This document shows positions 5,900-12,950 of a stretch of DNA of 21,531 bases, piece after piece. The position numbers and the translations under genes were made by a program. Position 1 is the first letter of the stretch. The number at the start of each line of letters is the position of its first letter. The notes under the pieces are model-generated. The model searched no databases. It saw only the letters and a program-made list of their open reading frames with translations, and was not told where the DNA came from. The stretch comes from a virus. The DNA lies in IMG/VR virus record IMGVR_UViG_3300045118_000097, positions 1 to 21,531 of that record. One strand, given 5' to 3'.

Positions 5900-7395
5900 T
5901 GTCAGAAATTATAAATTTAAATTTTGAGCAAATAGGGCAAAAAATCCTAGAAGGGAAAAAATTAAAAGACATAACTCTCAACGGGAAAAAATATGTTTTT
6001 AATCCTGCACAGAAAGATTTCATTTTTGACTGGAAATCAGATTACTGTCTTTCTTATGGTGGTTTTGGCTCAGGAAAATCGCTTGCACTTTATATCAAGA
6101 TGTATTTGTTTTGCATGTGCTTCCCAAAGAACACAGTTTTGTTTGGAAGAAAAACTCTAGCAGATATTACAAAAGCAAATTTAAAAGATTTTTTTGATTT
6201 AATACCCGAAGGTTCATACGAACATAAAATAAAAGATAGTTTGATAAACTTTAGTAATGGTTCGCAAATAATTCTTTTTGGTCTAGATGCGATGCAGGGT
6301 GGTAGTGAGGCTGATATTAAAAAAGCAGAACAGAAAATTAAGTCAATAAACCTGGGTGCGTATTTTATAGACCAACTTGAGGAAATAGAATATTCGGTGT
6401 TTGATGCTCTTAATAGTCGATTAAGAAATATTGTTATGCCATTTGGACAGGGGAATATGACAAGCAATGTAGCGAACTATTGGGCTTATCATTATTTCAT
6501 TAGGGGATTAAATAAGTCGGGCGATAATTGGGTAGAAAGAAAGCCAGTAATGGTCAATGGAAAATTGAGAGAGATAAAAACTGCAGTTTTTAAAAGTTCA
6601 ACAAGAGAAAATGAAAGAAATCTTCAAGAAGATTATATTGGAAGACAACTTGCTGGACATGATGAAAAATGGATTGAAAGGTATTATGAAGGTAATTGGA
6701 CAGCAGATTTATTATCACATAGACAAGTGTTTGGAGGATATTCTACACAATGGATTGCACGACAACCTATCGCAAAAGAAAATGGTTGTGAGATTTACGA
6801 AGAACCTTTTAGAAATAAAATGTATCAGATAGGAATTGACCCATCAGAAGGTGTGGTTGACCCCGCTTCAATAACAGTAGTTTCAGAAGATGGGAAGAAA
6901 GTTGCTAAGTTTAATGGAAAGATTCCGATAGGGGGCTTGACAGATAAAGTTAGACATTTGTATTATAAATATGGAAGACCAAAAATTATTTTAGAAGTTA
7001 ATGACAAAGCAGGTGGGGCATTGCTTGAAAATATAAAAGATTTGAATGTTGCTAGGAGAGAAACATTTGATTATAAAGAAAAAAGAATTGTTGAAAAATT
7101 AGGATTTAAAACGAATCATCAAACGAAAAGAATGTTGATTGATAATTTTCAACAGTTGATGAAAGATGGTTTCCCAAAAATATTTGATAGAAATACGATT
7201 GAAGAATTTTCACATTTTGTATGGTCAGATGAGGCGAAACATCAAGGGGCTGCGGCACAAAAGGATTTTCACGATGATGATGTACTCAGTACTCTTTTAG
7301 CTTTCTGGAACTTTACCCCCAAGAAGATAGAAGTGATACAAGTAGCACAGGCGATGCAAGCAATTAAAAAGAAAAAAATATTCCAATACAAATAA
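5899..7395 (+). CDS. terL: Terminase large subunit
   Basis: This 498-aa ATP-driven packaging motor and nuclease acts at the portal of the empty head. The N-terminal ATPase has Walker A YGGFGSGKS (53-61) and Walker B AYFIDQLEE (154-162, D158 followed by L160-E161). Near 188-201 (TSNVANYWAYHYFI) is the region coupling hydrolysis to motion. The C-terminal RNase H-like nuclease has its three acidic positions: D314 in IGIDPSEG, E366 in ILEVND and the D459-D461 run in HDDDVLS. The length is normal for the family and no domain is missing. It overlaps the small subunit gene by one base and is followed one base later by an HNH gene, which looks inserted between packaging and portal genes. Confidence 0.92.
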   Translation: MSEIINLNFEQIGQKILEGKKLKDITLNGKKYVFNPAQKDFIFDWKSDYCLSYGGFGSGKSLALYIKMYLFCMCFPKNTVLFGRKTLADITKANLKDFFDLIPEGSYEHKIKDSLINFSNGSQIILFGLDAMQGGSEADIKKAEQKIKSINLGAYFIDQLEEIEYSVFDALNSRLRNIVMPFGQGNMTSNVANYWAYHYFIRGLNKSGDNWVERKPVMVNGKLREIKTAVFKSSTRENERNLQEDYIGRQLAGHDEKWIERYYEGNWTADLLSHRQVFGGYSTQWIARQPIAKENGCEIYEEPFRNKMYQIGIDPSEGVVDPASITVVSEDGKKVAKFNGKIPIGGLTDKVRHLYYKYGRPKIILEVNDKAGGALLENIKDLNVARRETFDYKEKRIVEKLGFKTNHQTKRMLIDNFQQLMKDGFPKIFDRNTIEEFSHFVWSDEAKHQGAAAQKDFHDDDVLSTLLAFWNFTPKKIEVIQVAQAMQAIKKKKIFQYK

Positions 7396-7396
7396 A

Positions 7397-7846
7397 ATGT
7401 CATCAGGCAATTTCGGTCATAAATATATTCCAGGTACAGGATTTAAGAAAGGAAACAAGTTGTGGAAAAAATATGGTTTTAAAAAGGGCAACAAACCTTT
7501 TAAACCATTTAGAAAGGGAAATGAATTTCATAAGATTTATGGATTTAAAAAAGGTAATAAAATGAATAAAATAAGAGAAAGAGAAGAACATCCAAGATGG
7601 ACAGGGGGGAATAATACAAGGTCAAGAAGAAAATATGCCCCACGACCTTGCCCTCAAAAATGTGAAATATGCGGAGTTAATGGTAAAGAATTTAGAAAAG
7701 GATTGTGTTATGACCATGACCACAAGACTGGTAAATTTCGTGGCTGGATATGTCTTAGATGTAATTTCGCATTAGGTTATGCAAAAGAAAATATAGATAT
7801 TTTAAAATTATTAATAAAATATTTAGAAAATAATATGGCAAAGTAA
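7397..7846 (+). CDS. Endonuclease VII-like HNH endonuclease
   Basis: This encodes 149 aa. The N-terminal third contains four copies of an F(K/R)KGN unit (near 16-20, 28-32, 38-42 and 50-54), like the DNA-binding NUMOD3-type repeats of homing endonucleases. HPRWTGG (65-71) is a frequent linker in phage HNH proteins. The C-terminal half is of the endonuclease VII type: zinc pairs C89-x2-C92 and C119-x2-C122 flank the catalytic DHDHKTG (106-112). T4 endonuclease VII resolves branched DNA; this copy, with its repeat front, is more likely a free-standing homing endonuclease. It lies between the large terminase and IF-1. Its end forms part of a long stem-loop reaching the IF-1 start. Confidence 0.85.
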   Translation: MSSGNFGHKYIPGTGFKKGNKLWKKYGFKKGNKPFKPFRKGNEFHKIYGFKKGNKMNKIREREEHPRWTGGNNTRSRRKYAPRPCPQKCEICGVNGKEFRKGLCYDHDHKTGKFRGWICLRCNFALGYAKENIDILKLLIKYLENNMAK

Positions 7847-7884
7847 AAATCAGACAATTTAATTAATCCCTGATTTTACTTGCC
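7837..7884 (+). promoter_or_regulatory. Long stem-loop before IF-1 start codon
   Basis: GGCAAAGTAAAAATCAG (7837-7853) pairs with CTGATTTTACTTGCC (7870-7884): 15 base pairs with two bulged A residues and a 16-base loop. The left arm contains the stop codon of the HNH gene and the right arm ends 3 bases before the IF-1 ATG. No T-run follows, so it is not a plain terminator. It may control translation of IF-1 or protect an RNA end. Confidence 0.55.
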
Positions 7885-7887
7885 AAA

Positions 7888-8112
7888 ATGAAGAATTTAA
7901 CAAAAGCCATTGGTATTGTTGTGGAAACATTACCAAATGGGCAATTTATAGTAGATTTGGAAGGTTATGGAAAAGTGAGGTGTTATTTATCTGGGAAGAT
8001 GAATAAAAATCATATTAGGATTATTCTTGCAGATAAAGTAGAAGTAGAATTAACAACTACTATAAAATTAGAAAATCAAATAGGAAGAATAATTTTTAGA
8101 AAAAACTATTAA
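7888..8112 (+). CDS. infA: Phage-encoded translation initiation factor IF-1
   Basis: This 74-aa protein matches bacterial IF-1 over its full length. Signature stretches are G9-x-V-x-ETLPNGQF-x-V (9-22), LSGKMNKNHIRI (34-45), then the DKVEVEL strand (49-55) and the closing GRIIFRK (66-72), with the order and spacing of the S1/OB-fold of IF-1. IF-1 binds the ribosomal A site in the 30S subunit and works with IF-2 and IF-3 in start-codon selection. Only a slightly longer loop (TTTIKLENQI, 56-65) differs from the common form. It sits between terminase and portal genes, so it would be made with the late genes. A stem-loop precedes its start and no Shine-Dalgarno is visible. I recognise the family firmly; its role in infection is inferred. 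Confidence 0.9.
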   Translation: MKNLTKAIGIVVETLPNGQFIVDLEGYGKVRCYLSGKMNKNHIRIILADKVEVELTTTIKLENQIGRIIFRKNY

Positions 8113-8133
8113 GAAAATTTCAATATCGTTAAT

Positions 8134-8331
8134 ATGAAAAAAATACCTCAAATAAATATTTGGTCAGCAGATACACCAGAGAAAAGAAGGGCAATTTTAG
8201 ATGCCCAAGAATCAGCTTTGGAAAATTATCTTTCAAAGAAAAAAACAGAAGATTTTTCCAAGAAGTTAAAAAAAGATATAAAGTCTGGTAAAGCAATACC
8301 AAACTACGGATATAAAAAAAATTACGCATAA
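8134..8331 (+). CDS. Hypothetical small protein, 65 aa
   Basis: This encodes 65 residues: a short N-terminal segment (MKKIPQINIWSADTPEKRRA), a long charged helix (AILDAQESALENYLSKKKTEDFSKKLKKDIKS) and a basic tail ending YGYKKNYA. It is highly lysine-rich. It lies 21 bases after IF-1 and 5 bases before the next small gene, in the same transcript. No family is recognised. Small basic proteins between terminase and portal genes are common in tailed phages and may accompany packaging or head assembly. Confidence 0.6.
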   Translation: MKKIPQINIWSADTPEKRRAILDAQESALENYLSKKKTEDFSKKLKKDIKSGKAIPNYGYKKNYA

Positions 8332-8336
8332 AAAAT

Positions 8337-8438
8337 ATGCCATATAAATCAAAAAAACAAAGAGCGTGGATGCATATTAACAAGCCTAAACTTGCCAAAA
8401 AGTGGGATAAAAAATACGGAGGTAAAATTAAAAAATAA
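8337..8438 (+). CDS. Tiny basic protein, 33 aa, common near phage portals
   Basis: ATG 8337 to TAA 8438 encodes 33 residues. Its opening MPYKSKKQRAWMHINKPKLA is the familiar pattern of very short proteins (MPxKSKAQxRxM...P..A..W) often seen between terminase and head genes in phages and mobile elements. It is extremely basic and ends YGGKIKK. It lies 9 bases before the portal gene. The GGAGG inside its 3' end is about 22 bases from the portal ATG, too far for a standard ribosome binding site. Function is unknown, though the conserved pattern argues that it is real. Confidence 0.7.
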   Translation: MPYKSKKQRAWMHINKPKLAKKWDKKYGGKIKK

Positions 8439-8447
8439 AAAAATAAC

Positions 8448-10256
8448 ATGGCAGATGAAATTCAAGAGACATCTGATATTTTAAGACAGATAAATACTGA
8501 GATAAATGATTTTGAAACTAAAGAAATTCAGGTAGTCCCTGGTTTTTATTTTAATCAAAAAACCACATTAGAGCAGATTTATAGATATTACAATGGAAAA
8601 TACGAAGAGGGAGACATTGATGAAGATGGAGATAAAAAATATTTTTATAATATTGTAAAAAATCCTTGTAAGGTTTTTTCAAAAGCGATAGATTTTGATA
8701 CAAAAAATATCAGATTATTAACAACGGCAGGTGGAAATGAATTAAAAACTTGGTTTATGGAAAGGGATTTAAAATATTGGATGAGAGATAAGCAATTCGG
8801 AAAAGTTTTAAATAGAATATTTTATGAGTTGCCGATTTATGGTTCTGTTGTTTTAAAAGAAGTAAGTGGGTATTTATATTTTGTTGATTTAAGGAATTTT
8901 ATTGTTGAACAATCTGCAGATAATTTATCAGAATCAAATTATTTGATTGAAATTCATAATTATACTCCTGCTGATTATAGAAAGGTAGCTAAGAAAATGG
9001 GTTGGCAGAAAACTGATGAGGTTATTGAAGAGTTTCGAAAGATGAAGGGAGTAAATCATATCAGGGTTTATGAAAGATATGGTGAGGTGGAGAAGACAGA
9101 TTCTAGGGGGAAGAAAACTTATCCTTATATGAGAACATTTATTGCTGATGTGGGAGTTGATGTTCAAGATGCACAGACTCAAAAAATGATTTATCATAAA
9201 GGAGTTTTATTGAGAGAAGATGAATGGGAAGGAAATCCATACTGGGAATATCATTTAGAAAAAATAATGGGTAGATGGTTGGGGGTAGGAGTCGTGGAGC
9301 AATTATTTGATAATCAAATCAGAGAAAATGAGGTTGCTAATTTAGAAAGCAAGGCATCTTATTGGAGGGCATTAGTTTTATTTCAAAATCCTGACCCTAC
9401 AATGGCTGGTAAGAATTTACAGACCGAAAATAAAAATGGAGATGTGCTTGATGCTTCAAATGGTTTAACGACTCAAGTGGATATTTCAGATAGAAACCTT
9501 GCATATTTTAACGACCAGACAAACAAATGGTTAAAGAACAGAGATGAATTAACATTTTCTTATGATGTAGTTCAGGGTGAAAGGTTGCCAGCGGGAACAC
9601 CACTTGGTTCTGCTCAAATAGCAATAACACAAACGCTTTCTTATTTTGAACAGATACAAGAAAATATTGCACTTGACGTAAAAGAAATGTTATACTCAGT
9701 TATTATTCCTCAATTTCAGAAAGAGATTAATGGTGAACATATTTTAAGATTGGTCGGAAAAGACCTTGACACATATATTTCAATGATAAAGGGCGATATG
9801 GTTAAAGAAGAAATTGTTAAACAATTTTCAAAAGGCAAATTATTAAGCAGTTATGATGCGGAAGTAATTGGGATAACTATTGAAAATGCTTTGAAACAAA
9901 AAGGAGAATTACTAAAAGAGTTCCCGAAAGATTTTTATAAAGATGTTAAGCCAGAAATTGATATTGATATAACTGGAGAAAGTGTTGATACAAGGGTAAG
10001 GAATGCTACAAAGTTTGCAATTCTCCAAGCAATCCAGTCAGACCCAATGATGTTGCAAGACCCAGTTAAGAAAAGGATATTATTTAGTATTGCAGAAGAT
10101 GGTGGGATAAATCTTAATGATTTTATTGGTCAAGAACAGAAATCTATTGAGGCACAAATGACAGGAGCAATGGGTCAGAAAATGGGAGGAGGTGGAGTTT
10201 CAGCACCTGTTCTTCCTCAAATGAGTATGGCAGGAAATAATATGAAAACAATATGA
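8448..10256 (+). CDS. Portal protein
   Basis: This 602-aa protein has the size, position and make-up of a phage portal, the dodecameric ring at the head vertex through which DNA enters and to which the terminase docks. The N-terminal half carries a clip/wing-like mix of strands (GKYEEGDIDEDGDKKYFYNIVKNPCKVFSKAIDF near 50-83, LPIYGSVVLKEVSGYLYFVDLRNFIVE near 128-154). The C-terminal part has the long helices of the stem and crown and ends in a Gly/Met-rich tail (GQKMGGGGVSAPVLPQMSMAGNN). It follows the terminase block and precedes scaffold and capsid genes. Its TGA overlaps the next ATG (ATGA). No Shine-Dalgarno precedes the start. Confidence 0.82.
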   Translation: MADEIQETSDILRQINTEINDFETKEIQVVPGFYFNQKTTLEQIYRYYNGKYEEGDIDEDGDKKYFYNIVKNPCKVFSKAIDFDTKNIRLLTTAGGNELKTWFMERDLKYWMRDKQFGKVLNRIFYELPIYGSVVLKEVSGYLYFVDLRNFIVEQSADNLSESNYLIEIHNYTPADYRKVAKKMGWQKTDEVIEEFRKMKGVNHIRVYERYGEVEKTDSRGKKTYPYMRTFIADVGVDVQDAQTQKMIYHKGVLLREDEWEGNPYWEYHLEKIMGRWLGVGVVEQLFDNQIRENEVANLESKASYWRALVLFQNPDPTMAGKNLQTENKNGDVLDASNGLTTQVDISDRNLAYFNDQTNKWLKNRDELTFSYDVVQGERLPAGTPLGSAQIAITQTLSYFEQIQENIALDVKEMLYSVIIPQFQKEINGEHILRLVGKDLDTYISMIKGDMVKEEIVKQFSKGKLLSSYDAEVIGITIENALKQKGELLKEFPKDFYKDVKPEIDIDITGESVDTRVRNATKFAILQAIQSDPMMLQDPVKKRILFSIAEDGGINLNDFIGQEQKSIEAQMTGAMGQKMGGGGVSAPVLPQMSMAGNNMKTI

Positions 10257-10483
10257 AGACAGAAATAAGAAATGAACTTATAAAATTAGGTGGAACAGTT
10301 GAGGGTAAAATGCTTAAAGGATATATTAATGAAAAGATTTTTGAAATATCTTCTAGCACTCTTAATGCTAAGGTGATAGAAGAAGTAAGGGGAAGTCAAG
10401 TTGCTGTTAAGATATTGAAAGAATTATTTTCATTTTTAGATGCAGACAGACCGAAGGACAAGAAAGGAAATCAATATTTGTAA
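10253..10483 (+). CDS. Hypothetical protein after portal, 76 aa
   Basis: This encodes 76 residues starting at the ATGA overlap with the portal gene, which implies coupled translation. The predicted helical protein (MKTEIRNELIKLGGTVEGKM..., AKVIEEVRGSQVAVKILKELFSFLDADR) ends with a basic, disordered-looking tail. No known family is recognised. Its place between portal and scaffold suggests a head assembly or minor structural role, but this is context only. Confidence 0.6.
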   Translation: MKTEIRNELIKLGGTVEGKMLKGYINEKIFEISSSTLNAKVIEEVRGSQVAVKILKELFSFLDADRPKDKKGNQYL

Positions 10484-10496
10484 AATATTATTAATC

Positions 10497-10535
10497 GGGA
10501 GAAAACCCACCAAATCAATTTGGACACAAAAGTCC
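10497..10535 (+). promoter_or_regulatory. Tandem small stem-loops before scaffold gene
   Basis: In the 68-base gap before the scaffold gene lie GGG-6-CCC (10497-10508), CCAAA-TCAA-TTTGG (10510-10523) and GGAC-6-GTCC (10522-10535). The last two share two G residues, so they compete. The third lies 16 bases before the ATG. They may tune translation or mRNA processing at the scaffold/capsid boundary. The stems are short and the evidence is weak. Confidence 0.3.
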
Positions 10536-10551
10536 TTAAAATGATAAATCT

Positions 10552-11196
10552 ATGGAAAAAGAAATCCAAGAAGAGTTGCAAGAACTCCAAAATCTTGAAA
10601 CTGCTGGTACATTAGATGATGCACAGACAGCTCGCTTAAAGATTCTAAACTCTTTAAGTGAGGCAGAGAAAACTGCTCAACAAAAATCAAAAGATTTAGA
10701 ATCTGCTTTAGCCCAAAAAGAGCATTTCAGAACAAAATCTGAAAAAGAAGAAGCAGATAAAAAGAAAGCTCTTGAAGAATTAGAAAACTTCAAAAAGGGC
10801 AATTCTCCAGCAGGAAATAAATCTTTAGAAGTCTCAGACTTCATTGATATTTCTGCTTCTTTGGAGGGACTAGACCAGAGAGAAAAAGAGTATTTGGCTA
10901 AACAGTACAAACTCACTGGTCAGCCGTTAAGTGAGATTAGGAAATCAGAAGATTTCGGTTTCTGGCAATCCGCTTATCAGGCAAAAGTAGAAAAAGATAA
11001 AACATTAAATCCCTCTACCAGACCAAGTGAAACGACCAAGGAAAAATCTTTTACTGAAAAATTAGAGGAGAATGACCCAATAGATATTAGGGAATCAATT
11101 CGCTTATTAGATGAAAAAGAAAAACTTTTGGCTGAAAAAGGCATGTGGGTAAATCCACGCCAAAATAGACATACAAAAGTTGACCTTGGGAAATAA
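10552..11196 (+). CDS. Capsid scaffolding-like protein
   Basis: This encodes 214 aa directly upstream of the major capsid gene, the standard place of the internal scaffold that guides prohead assembly and then leaves. Residues 1-85 are almost entirely charged helix with coiled-coil character (EEADKKKALEELENFKK). A more ordered middle follows (LEVSDFIDISASLEGLDQREKEYLAKQYKLTG, about 91-122), then a linker rich in T, S and P, and a basic C-terminus (PRQNRHTKVDLGK) that could contact the capsid protein. The composition (K/E-rich, no cysteine) is typical of scaffolds, which are poorly conserved. The call rests on position and composition; a minor head protein is the alternative. Confidence 0.65.
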   Translation: MEKEIQEELQELQNLETAGTLDDAQTARLKILNSLSEAEKTAQQKSKDLESALAQKEHFRTKSEKEEADKKKALEELENFKKGNSPAGNKSLEVSDFIDISASLEGLDQREKEYLAKQYKLTGQPLSEIRKSEDFGFWQSAYQAKVEKDKTLNPSTRPSETTKEKSFTEKLEENDPIDIRESIRLLDEKEKLLAEKGMWVNPRQNRHTKVDLGK

Positions 11197-11224
11197 CAAG
11201 GTTTGAGTGAGGAAAGAAAACAAT

Positions 11225-11437
11225 ATGGGACGAGTAGTAAGTAATGATGTTTCTGCTATCCAACCAATTATATTTGACCCAATGGTTCAAGTACCATTGT
11301 ACAAATCATTAGTTGCGTTGGAAGTAGCAGCAGTTAAACCAATCCCAGCTGGCGCAACTGTGAACATCAGGAGATATGGAGATATGTCTGCACAGACATA
11401 TACACCTGGAACTCCATTATCTGCCACAAACCAGGAT
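11225..11437 (+). CDS. Major capsid protein, exon 1
   Basis: This exon encodes the first 71 residues of the major capsid protein and ends with a complete codon (GAT, D71) at the group I intron 5' splice site. I chose ATG 11225 because GAGGAAAG lies about 10 bases upstream; a GTG at 11207 in frame is less likely. The protein reads MGRVVSNDVSAIQPIIFDPM, then the N-arm and first strands (KPIPAGATVNIRRYGDMSAQTYTPGTPLSATNQD). Joined to exon 2 at 12169 the frame continues with WAYDTIVITTYKHATFYVDE, restoring the usual strand-and-helix order of an HK97-fold capsid protein, 307 aa in all. Without splicing the frame ends at 11623, giving a truncated 133-aa product. Confidence 0.82.
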
Positions 11438-12168
11438 AAGATTAGCCCAGTCCTGGATAAATTGTTACTGAACATCGTGAAACTCTTGACAGTATCATTC
11501 GTATTTAATACAATGATACTATATGAACAAAAATATCAAGACAACACGAGGCAAGCTAAGCCTAACTACTCTATCCTACGCAGCGGGTTTTATAGATGCA
11601 GATGGATGTATTGCTATAACTAAACAAAAAAATAGATATAGCGAAAAATTACTTCCATCTTATTATCTTAGAATTACTGTTATGGGAGTGGATAAACCTA
11701 TAATAGATTGGTTCAAAGATAAGTTTAATGGTTCAGTAAATTGCAAAATGTCCAGACACGGTGAGAGTTGTTATAAAGACCATCATCGTATTCAATGGAG
11801 ATGGGAAGCGTCTGGAAAAATAGCAATGAATACCATTAAACAAGTAATTCCATATTTAATGGTTAAAAAAGACCAAGCAATTATAGGAATAAAATTTCAA
11901 GAGGAAAAAGAAAAAGAATGGAAAAAATATAGAGGTAAAAATGTTCCGATTGAAATTTCAAAAAATAGAGAGTATCTTTATAAACAAATGCGTGAATTAA
12001 AAACTAAGGGAGAGACCTTAGAGGCTTATCGCAGCCGAAGAGACTAAGCGTAACAACACCAAATGGTGATGCTATAGTCCGACCACCAACTATAAATAAA
12101 ATTGGTGAGGCAAACAGAAATGATTTGCCACTCTTAAAAAGAGATTAACAAATGTCATATAAAAACAG
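11438..12168 (+). ncRNA. Group I self-splicing intron in capsid gene
   Basis: A full group I core can be drawn. P1: exon CCAGGAT (11431-11437) pairs with guide GTCCTGG (11450-11456), with the required U-G at the splice site. P10: guide GCCCA (11445-11449) pairs with exon 2 TGGGC (12169-12173). P3: TTGTTAC (11462-11468) with GTAACAA (12050-12056). P4: TCGTG (11475-11479) with CACGA (11545-11549); J4/5 is AAAC and J5/4 CAA. P5: TCTTGA/TCAAGA (11484-11489, 11536-11541), capped by an AGTATCAT/ATGATACT hairpin. P6: GGC (11550-11552) with GCC (12034-12036). P6a: TAAGCCT (11557-11563) with AGGCTTA (12022-12028). P7: GACTA (12042-12046) with TAGTC (12075-12079). P8: CACC/GGTG (12057-12068). P9: CACCAA/TTGGTG (12084-12107). 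The terminal G is 12168. The 731-base intron leaves both exons in phase 0. The endonuclease gene fills the P6 loop and overlaps core strands on both sides. Confidence 0.92.
11523..12047 (+). CDS. LAGLIDADG homing endonuclease inside the intron
   Basis: This encodes 174 aa in a frame different from the capsid exons. The motif YAAGFIDADG (19-28) is a clear LAGLIDADG helix ending in the catalytic acidic residue. Only one motif is visible, so the enzyme should act as a homodimer. The rest has alternating strands and basic helices (IDWFKDKFNGSVNCKM, HHRIQWRWEASGKIAMNTIKQVIPYL) as in the small family members. It would cut intron-free alleles of the capsid gene and so spread the intron; some such proteins also help splicing. 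The coding sequence contains the 3' strands of P4 and P5 and both strands of P6 and P6a, and its stop codon lies within the P7/J7/3 region, so the RNA core constrains its ends. Confidence 0.92.
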   Translation: MNKNIKTTRGKLSLTTLSYAAGFIDADGCIAITKQKNRYSEKLLPSYYLRITVMGVDKPIIDWFKDKFNGSVNCKMSRHGESCYKDHHRIQWRWEASGKIAMNTIKQVIPYLMVKKDQAIIGIKFQEEKEKEWKKYRGKNVPIEISKNREYLYKQMRELKTKGETLEAYRSRRD

Positions 12169-12180
12169 TGGGCATATGAC
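12154..12180 (+). repeat. Hairpin bringing the 3' splice site into its loop
   Basis: GTCATAT (12154-12160, intron) and ATATGAC (12174-12180, exon 2) form a perfect 7-bp stem. The 13-base loop holds the terminal G 12168, the splice junction and the exon bases used in P10. It could present the 3' splice site, or compete with it. Confidence 0.5.
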
Positions 12181-12879
12181 ACAATAGTCATAACGACCTA
12201 TAAGCACGCTACATTTTACGTGGACGAAGCTCGCCAAGTCACCGTAGATATAGACCAAGCCAGAGAATTGGCATCTAATACTGCATATCAATTAAGAGAT
12301 AAAATTGATACACATGTATTTGCTAATATTACTGGTACAGATGGTTTCACAACTTTCGGTGCTGATGCTGGTCTAGTTGGTGGAACAGCTCACAGGTCAG
12401 TGTCTGCAACCACGGCTAACATTATCAACCTTTTTGCCAATGCCAAGAGATTGTTATTGACAAATAATGTTGAACAAATGGGAGACTGGTGTGCAGTTAT
12501 CGGTCCGAAATATGGTGCTATCTTGGATATTAAAGCTGCATCAAGTGGCTTTAATACAGCAGATGCAACTTTAAAGAATGGTTATTCAGGAGATTTCATG
12601 GGCTTCCAAGTCTATGTTTCCAATAACCTTCCAACAGGTGTTTGCTCAACAATAGCTCCAACAGTATCTGGTGGAGTATCATCAGGAACTTGCAAGTCAA
12701 TATACTTTGGTAGGAAGAACATGATTAATTTGTATTTACAACCTCCTCGCACAATCGTAAGACCATGCGAAGATAAGATTGGTACAAACTATATCACCTA
12801 TGCAGTATATGGAAGCGGGGTCACGACAAAAAACAGGTCTCGTGGTCTGAATGTTGGTGCACATGCCGCCACCGCATAA
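12169..12879 (+). CDS. Major capsid protein, exon 2
   Basis: This exon supplies residues 72-307 of the major capsid protein. It opens with TGG GCA (WAYDTIVITTYKHATFYVDEARQ), followed by the helix VDIDQARELASNTAYQLRDKIDTHVFANI and the A-domain part with GGVSSGTCKSIYFGRKNMINLYLQPP near the end. The order of a long spine-like helix and then a beta-rich domain fits the HK97 fold. The 5' boundary is set by P10 pairing and the intron's terminal G; the open frame continues upstream into the intron, and the first in-frame GTG at 12220 is not a start. It is followed by a spacer with two interlocked inverted repeats and an HNH gene. Confidence 0.82.
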   Translation, partial: WAYDTIVITTYKHATFYVDEARQVTVDIDQARELASNTAYQLRDKIDTHVFANITGTDGFTTFGADAGLVGGTAHRSVSATTANIINLFANAKRLLLTNNVEQMGDWCAVIGPKYGAILDIKAASSGFNTADATLKNGYSGDFMGFQVYVSNNLPTGVCSTIAPTVSGGVSSGTCKSIYFGRKNMINLYLQPPRTIVRPCEDKIGTNYITYAVYGSGVTTKNRSRGLNVGAHAATA

Positions 12880-12906
12880 GTTTAACTAATATAATTTAGT
12901 CGTTTG

Positions 12907-12949
12907 GTTGGAGATAACTTGATTCGTTCTTCTCCAACTAACGAATCAA
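12907..12949 (+). promoter_or_regulatory. Two interlocked inverted repeats before HNH gene
   Basis: Arms in the order a-b-a'-b': GTTGGAGA (12907-12914), TTGATTCGTT (12919-12928), TCTCCAAC (12931-12938), AACGAATCAA (12940-12949). Both stems are perfect, 8 and 10 bp. Only 1 base joins a' to b', too short to span the first helix, so the two hairpins should exclude each other rather than form a pseudoknot. The second ends 1 base before the ATG of the HNH gene. A translation switch is plausible. A weak ACTAA/TTAGT hairpin lies just upstream. Confidence 0.55.
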
Positions 12950-12950
12950 A

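Noticed and set aside
11438-11623. Capsid frame reading on past exon 1 (hydrophobic LLLNIVKLLTVSFVF stretch)
   Set aside because: This is intron sequence carrying P3, P4 and P5 strands; it does not resemble a capsid strand and ends in a stop.
11225-12879. Capsid gene as a pseudogene broken by insertion
   Set aside because: A complete group I intron core with P1 and P10 explains the gap and restores the frame exactly.
12907-12949. H-type pseudoknot
   Set aside because: The single base between the a' and b' arms cannot cross an 8-bp stem, so alternative hairpins are more likely.
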